From contig OX421967.1 in the NCBI GenBank assembly GCA_949128115.1, forward strand, positions 4,950,070-5,014,069: a DNA stretch of 64,000 nucleotides, read 5' to 3'. Every line of letters begins with the position of its first letter. Positions within the stretch are counted from its first letter, which is position 1. Source of the DNA: Anaspis maculata. Its lineage: Eukaryota; Arthropoda; Insecta; Coleoptera; Scraptiidae. This document shows, in pieces, positions 59,447 through 64,000 of the stretch. Made by a program: the position numbers and the translations under genes. The notes beneath the pieces are model-generated. The model ran no database searches. It worked only from the letters and a program-made list of their open reading frames with translations, and was not told the origin of the DNA.

Positions 59447-60928
59447 GTCACGTGGGTTAAAACCTGAACTTTTTGGATAACAATTGTGTCTTTTCTTCTA
59501 TATTTGTGTTCGTTCGTCAGATGTTGCGTTTGGAAAGAGTAGCTGCCATCTTCAAAAGTGGTGACTGATCGTTTCAAAAGTCACGTGGGTTGAAGCCTGA
59601 AGTCACGTGGGTTGAAGCCTGAAGTCACGTGGGTTGAAGCCTGAAGTCACGTGCGTTAAAACCTGAACTTTTTGGATAACAATTGTGTCTTTTCTTCTAT
59701 ATTTGTGTTCGTTCGTAAGATTTTGCGTTTGGAACAAGTAGCTGCCAACATCAAAAGTGGTGACCGATCGTTTTAGAAGTCTCGTGGGTTGAAGCCTGAA
59801 GTCACGTGGGTTGGAGCCTGGAGTCACGTGGGTTCAAACCTGAACTTTTTGGATAACAATTGTGTTTTTTTTTCTATATTTGTGTTCGTTCGTCAGATGT
59901 TGCGTTTGGGAAGAGTAGCTGCCATCTTCAAAAGTGGTGACCGATCGTTTTCAAATTCACGTGGGTTGAAGCCTGAAGTCACGTGGGTTGAAGCCTGAAG
60001 TCACGTGGGTTGAAGCCTGAAGTCACGTGGGTTAAAACCTGAACTTTTTGGATAACAATTGTGTCTTTTCCTCTATATTTGTGTTCGTTCGTCGGATTTT
60101 GCGTTTGAAACAAGTAGCTGCCAACCTCAAAAGTGGTGACCGATCGTTTTAGATGTCACGTGGGTTGAAGCCTGAAGTCACGTGGGTTGGAGCCTGGAGT
60201 CACGTGGGTTCAAACCTGAACTTTTTGGATAACAATTGTGTTTTTTTTTCTATATTTGTGTTCGTTCGTCAGATGTTGCGTTTGGGAAGAGTAGCTGCCA
60301 TCTTCAAAAGTGGTGACCGATCGTTTTCAAATTCACGTGGGTTGAAGCCTGAAGTCACGTGGGTTGAAGCCTGAAGTCACGTGGGTTGAAGCCTGAAGTC
60401 ACGTGGGTTAAAACCTGAACTTTTTGGATAACAATTGTGTCTTTTCTTCTATATTTGTGTTCGTTCGTCAGATTTTGCGTTTGAAACAAGTAGCTGCCAA
60501 CCTCAAAAGTGGTGACCGATCGTTTTAGATGTCACGTGGGTTGAAGCCTGAAGTCACGTGGGTTGAAGCCTGAAGTCACGTGGGTTAAAACCTGAACTTT
60601 TTGGATAACAATTGTGTCTTTTCTTCTATATTTGTGTTCGTTCGTCAGATTTTGCGTTTGGAACAAGTAGCTGCCAACATCAAAAGTGGTGACCGATCGT
60701 TTTAGAAGTCACGTGGGTTGAAGCCTGAAGTCACGTGGGTTGGAGCCTGGAGTCACGTGGGTTCAAACCTGAACTTTTTGGATAACAATTGTGTCTTTTT
60801 TTCTATATTTGTGTTCGTTCGTCAGATGTTGCGTTTGGAAAGAGTAGCTGCCATCTTCAAAAGTGGTGACCGATCGTTTTCAAAGTCACGTGGGTTGAAG
60901 CCTGAAGTCACGTGGGTTGAAGCCTGAA
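59447..60928. repeat. G block, copy 5, with an internal 376-bp duplication
   Basis: The same module, but 376 bp longer: the T-rich, CAAATTCACG-marked B dimer is present twice, 376 bp apart (B frames at 59789 and 60165). The difference from copies 2-4 (1,105 against 1,481 bp) is exactly one n = 3 dimer. Confidence 0.9.
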
Positions 60929-62587
60929 GTCACGTGGGTTAAAACCTGAACTTTTTGGATAACAATTGTGTCTTTTCTTCTATATTTGTGTTCGTTCGTC
61001 AGATTTTGCGTTTGGAACAAGTAGCTGCCAACATCGAAAGTGGTGACCGATCGTTTTAGAAGTTACGTGGGTTGAAGCCTGAAGTCACGTGGGTTGGAGC
61101 CTGGTGTCACGTGGGTTCAAACCTGAACTTTTTGGATAACAATTGTGTCTTTTCTTCTATATTTGTGTTCGTTCGTCAGATTTTGCGTTTGGAACAAGTA
61201 GCTGCCAACATCAAAAGTGGTGACCGATCGTTTTAGAAGTCACGTGGGTCGAAGCCTGAAGTCACGTGGTTTGGAGCCTGGAGTCACGTGGGTTGAAGCC
61301 TGGAGTCACGTGGGTTAAAACCTGAACTTTTTGGATATTAATTGTGTCTTTTCTTCTATATTTGTGTTCGTTCGTCGGATTTTGCGTTTGAAACAAGTAG
61401 CTGCCAACCTCAAAAGTGGTGACCGATCGTTTCAAAAGTCACGTGGGTTGAAGCCTGAAGTCACGTGGGTTGAAGCCTGAAGTCACGTGGGTTAAAACCT
61501 GAACTTTTTGGATAACAATTGTGTCTTTTCTTCTATATTTGTGTTCGTTCGTAAGATTTTGCGTTTGGAACAAGTAGCTGCCAACATCAAAAGTGGTGAC
61601 CGATCGTTTTAGAAGTCACGTGGGTTGAAGCCTGAAGTCACGTGGGTTGGAGCCTGGAGTCACGTGGGTTCAAACCTGAACTTTTTGGATAACAATTGTG
61701 TCTTTTTTTCTATATTTGTGTTCGTTCGTCAGATGTTGCGTTTGGAAAGAGTAGCTGCCATCTTCAAAAGTGGTGACCGATCGTTTTAAAAGTCACGTGG
61801 GTTGAAACCTGAAGTCACGTGAGTTGAAGCCTGAAGTCACGTGGGTTAAAACCTGAACTTTTTGGATAACAATTGTGTCTTTTCTTCTATATTTGTGTTC
61901 GTTCGTCAGTTTTTGCGTTTGAAACAAGTAGCTGCCAACCTCAAAAGTGGTGACCGATCGTTTTAGATGTCACGTGGGTTGAAGCCTGAAGTCACGTGGG
62001 TTGGAGCCTGGAGTCACGTGGGTTCAAACCTGAACTTTAAGGATAACAATTGTGTCTTTTTTTCTATATTTGTGTTCGTTCGTCAGATGTTGCGTTTGGA
62101 AAGAGTAGCTGCCATCTTCAAAAGTGGTGACCGATCGTTTTCAAAGTCACGTGGGTTGAAGCCTGAAGTCACGTGGGTGTAAGCCTGAAGTCACGTGGGT
62201 TGAAGCCTGAAGTCACGTGGGTTAAAACCTGAACTTTTTGGATAACAATTGTGTCCTTTCTTCTATATTTGTGTTCGTTCGTCAAATTTTGCGTTTGGAA
62301 CAAGTAGCTGCCAACCTCAAAAGTGGTGACCGATCGTTCTAGATGTCACGTGGGTTGAAGCCTGAAGTCACGTGGGTTGGAGCCTGGAGTCACGTGGGTT
62401 CAAACCTGAACTTTTTGGATAACAATTGTGTCTTTTTTTCTATATTTGTGTTCGTTCGTCAGATGTTGCGTTTGGAAAGAGTAGCTGCCATCTTCAAAAG
62501 TGGTGACCGATCGTTTTCAAAGTCACGTGGGTTGAAGCCTGAAGTCACGTGGGTTGAAGCCTGAAGTCACGTGGGTTGAAGCCTGAA
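60022..62587. repeat. Right-end repeat, copy 1 (2,566 bp)
   Basis: Bounded by A2 bricks with TTTTCCTCTATA and CGTCGGATTTTG. It contains the second G-block dimer, tandem A bricks with GGTGTCACG between them, the GGATATTAATTG brick (61305), an A3 brick, GAACTTTAAGG (62032) and GTGTAAGCC (62177). The period equals 14 LONG + 32 SHORT. Confidence 0.9.
61305..61437. repeat. A2 brick with GGATATTAATTG
   Basis: GGATATTAATTG replaces GGATAACAATTG, destroying CAATTG, and CGTCGG replaces CGTCAG. The same brick is found 2,389 bp downstream. Confidence 0.9.
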
Positions 62588-64000
62588 GTCACGTGGGTTA
62601 AAACCTGAACTTTTTGGATAACAATTGTGTCTTTTCCTCTATATTTGTGTTCGTTCGTCGGATTTTGCGTTTGAAACAAGTAGCTGCCAACCTCAAAAGT
62701 GGTGACCGATCGTTTTAGATGTCACGTGGGTTGAAGCCTGAAGTCACGTGGGTTGGAGCCTGGAGTCACGTGGGTTCAAACCTGAACTTTTTGGATAACA
62801 ATTGTGTTTTTTTTTCTATATTTGTGTTCGTTCGTCAGATGTTGCGTTTGGGAAGAGTAGCTGCCATCTTCAAAAGTGGTGACCGATCGTTTTCAAATTC
62901 ACGTGGGTTGAAGCCTGAAGTCACGTGGGTTGAAGCCTGAAGTCACGTGGGTTGAAGCCTGAAGTCACGTGGGTTAAAACCTGAACTTTTTGGATAACAA
63001 TTGTGTCTTTTCTTCTATATTTGTGTTCGTTCGTCAGATTTTGCGTTTGGAACAAGTAGCTGCCAACATCAAAAGTGGTGACCGATCGTTTTAGAAGTCA
63101 CGTGGGTTGAAGCCTGAAGTCACGTGGGTTGGAGCCTGGAGTCACGTGGGTTCAAACCTGAACTTTTTGGATAACAATTGTGTCTTTTTTTCTATATTTG
63201 TGTTCGTTCGTCAGATGTTGCGTTTGGAAAGAGTAGCTGCCATCTTCAAAAGTGGTGACCGATCGTTTTCAAAGTCACGTGGGTTGAAGCCTGAAGTCAC
63301 GTGGGTTGAAGCCTGAAGTCACGTGGGTTAAAACCTGAACTTTTTGGATAACAATTGTGTCTTTTCTTCTATATTTGTGTTCGTTCGTCAGATTTTGCGT
63401 TTGGAACAAGTAGCTGCCAACATCAAAAGTGGTGACCGATCGTTTTAGAAGTTACGTGGGTTGAAGCCTGAAGTCACGTGGGTTGGAGCCTGGTGTCACG
63501 TGGGTTCAAACCTGAACTTTTTGGATAACAATTGTGTCTTTTCTTCTATATTTGTGTTCGTTCGTCAGATTTTGCGTTTGGAACAAGTAGCTGCCAACAT
63601 CAAAAGTGGTGACCGATCGTTTTAGAAGTCACGTGGGTCGAAGCCTGAAGTCACGTGGGTTGGAGCCTGGAGTCACGTGGGTTGGAGCCTGGAGTCACGT
63701 GGGTTAAAACCTGAACTTTTTGGATATTAATTGTGTCTTTTCTTCTATATTTGTGTTCGTTCGTCGGATTTTGCGTTTGAAACAAGTAGCTGCCAACCTC
63801 AAAAGTGGTGACCGATCGTTTTAGATGTCACGTGGGTTGAAGCCTGAAGTCACGTGGGTTGTAGCCTGGAGTCACGTGGGTTCAAACCTGAACTTTTTGG
63901 ATAACAATTGTGTCTTTTTTTCTATATTTGTGTTCGTTCGTCAGATGTTGCGTTTGGAAAGAGTAGCTGCCATCTTCAAAAGTGGTGACCGATCGTTTTC
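62588..64000. repeat. Right-end repeat, copy 2 (cut by window end)
   Basis: Starts with the same TTTTCCTCTATA/CGTCGG brick. It then lacks 177 bp (an A2 brick and two SHORT) relative to copy 1, so the offset falls from 2,566 to 2,389. It includes the GGATATTAATTG brick at 63694. The last brick, a B starting at 63871, is cut three bases before its end. Confidence 0.9.
63694..63826. repeat. A2 brick with GGATATTAATTG, second copy
   Basis: Exact partner of 61305-61437 in the right-end tandem repeat. It has a TTTTAGAT tail instead of TTTCAAAA. Confidence 0.9.

Larger units (their letters stand above)
1..64000. repeat. Satellite DNA array filling the window
   Basis: Every stretch read is built from a 22-bp SHORT brick (GTCACGTGGG, then TTGAAGCCTGAA) and a 133-bp LONG brick (a variant 22-mer plus a 111-bp insert). 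The typical order is LONG A, two SHORT, LONG B, one to six SHORT, and repeat. The array enters and leaves the window without a flank. SHORT bricks are about 55% GC; the inserts are AT-richer. No unique sequence, transposon, RNA gene or credible coding region interrupts it. The scale and the nested periods point to eukaryotic heterochromatin. The chromosomal position and lineage cannot be read from the sequence, and I do not recognise a named family. Confidence 0.97.

Noticed and set aside
1..64000. Telomeric repeat or rDNA spacer
   Set aside because: No telomere-like short repeat, rRNA sequence or polymerase I-type landmark was seen; the bricks do not resemble either.

Overview
The whole 64 kb window is satellite DNA. 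I found no gene, RNA gene, transposon, CRISPR array or unique sequence in it, and the array runs off both ends. Long, near-identical tandem arrays with nested higher-order periods are typical of eukaryotic heterochromatin (centromeric, pericentromeric, subtelomeric or B-chromosome). The sequence gives no safe clue to the lineage, and I do not recognise the satellite family. Two bricks build everything. The SHORT brick is 22 bp: GTCACGTGGG followed by TTGAAGCCTGAA. The LONG brick is 133 bp: one variant 22-mer (GTCACGTGGG then TTAAAACC or TTCAAACC) plus a 111-bp AT-richer insert. LONG bricks come in two main versions, A and B, differing at about 9 of 133 positions. The usual order is A, two SHORT, B, then 1 to 6 SHORT, so a dimer is 310 + 22n bp (most often 354 or 376). 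A-to-B spacing is 177 bp. From mean spacing I estimate about 340 LONG and 850 SHORT bricks, hence about 1,200 CACGTG palindromes; these are estimates, not counts. Layout by larger period: 1-5060 is a 3.16-3.21 kb repeat, one full and one partial copy. 5061-5768 is a 354-bp dimer duplicated in tandem. 5769-8660 is irregular dimers of the left-hand type, whose B bricks end TTTTAAAAG. About 8660-10600 is a block seen again near 34.9, 42.5 and 52.0 kb, and in part at 22.6 kb. About 9.7-20.0 kb is duplicated at 22.6-32.8 kb (offset 12.8-13.2 kb), and each half holds its own 3.2-3.5 kb tandem repeat. 32449-57.7 kb holds three tandem copies of a 7.5-9.4 kb superrepeat. 57.7-60.0 kb is a mosaic of the same modules, and 60022-64000 is a 2566-bp repeat with a partial second copy. 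Every offset I measured between repeat copies equals 133a + 22b with whole numbers, so length changes occur almost only by whole bricks. The short open frames throughout are by-products of repetition: A-to-B spacing of 177 bp is 59 codons, but 22-bp steps shift the frame, and most frames open on TTG rather than ATG. The notable features are the very dense array of a GTCACGTG E-box/CDEI-like site, the nucleosome-scale 177-bp spacing, and an unusually readable record of unequal exchange (hybrid bricks, brick-sized indels, nested duplications).
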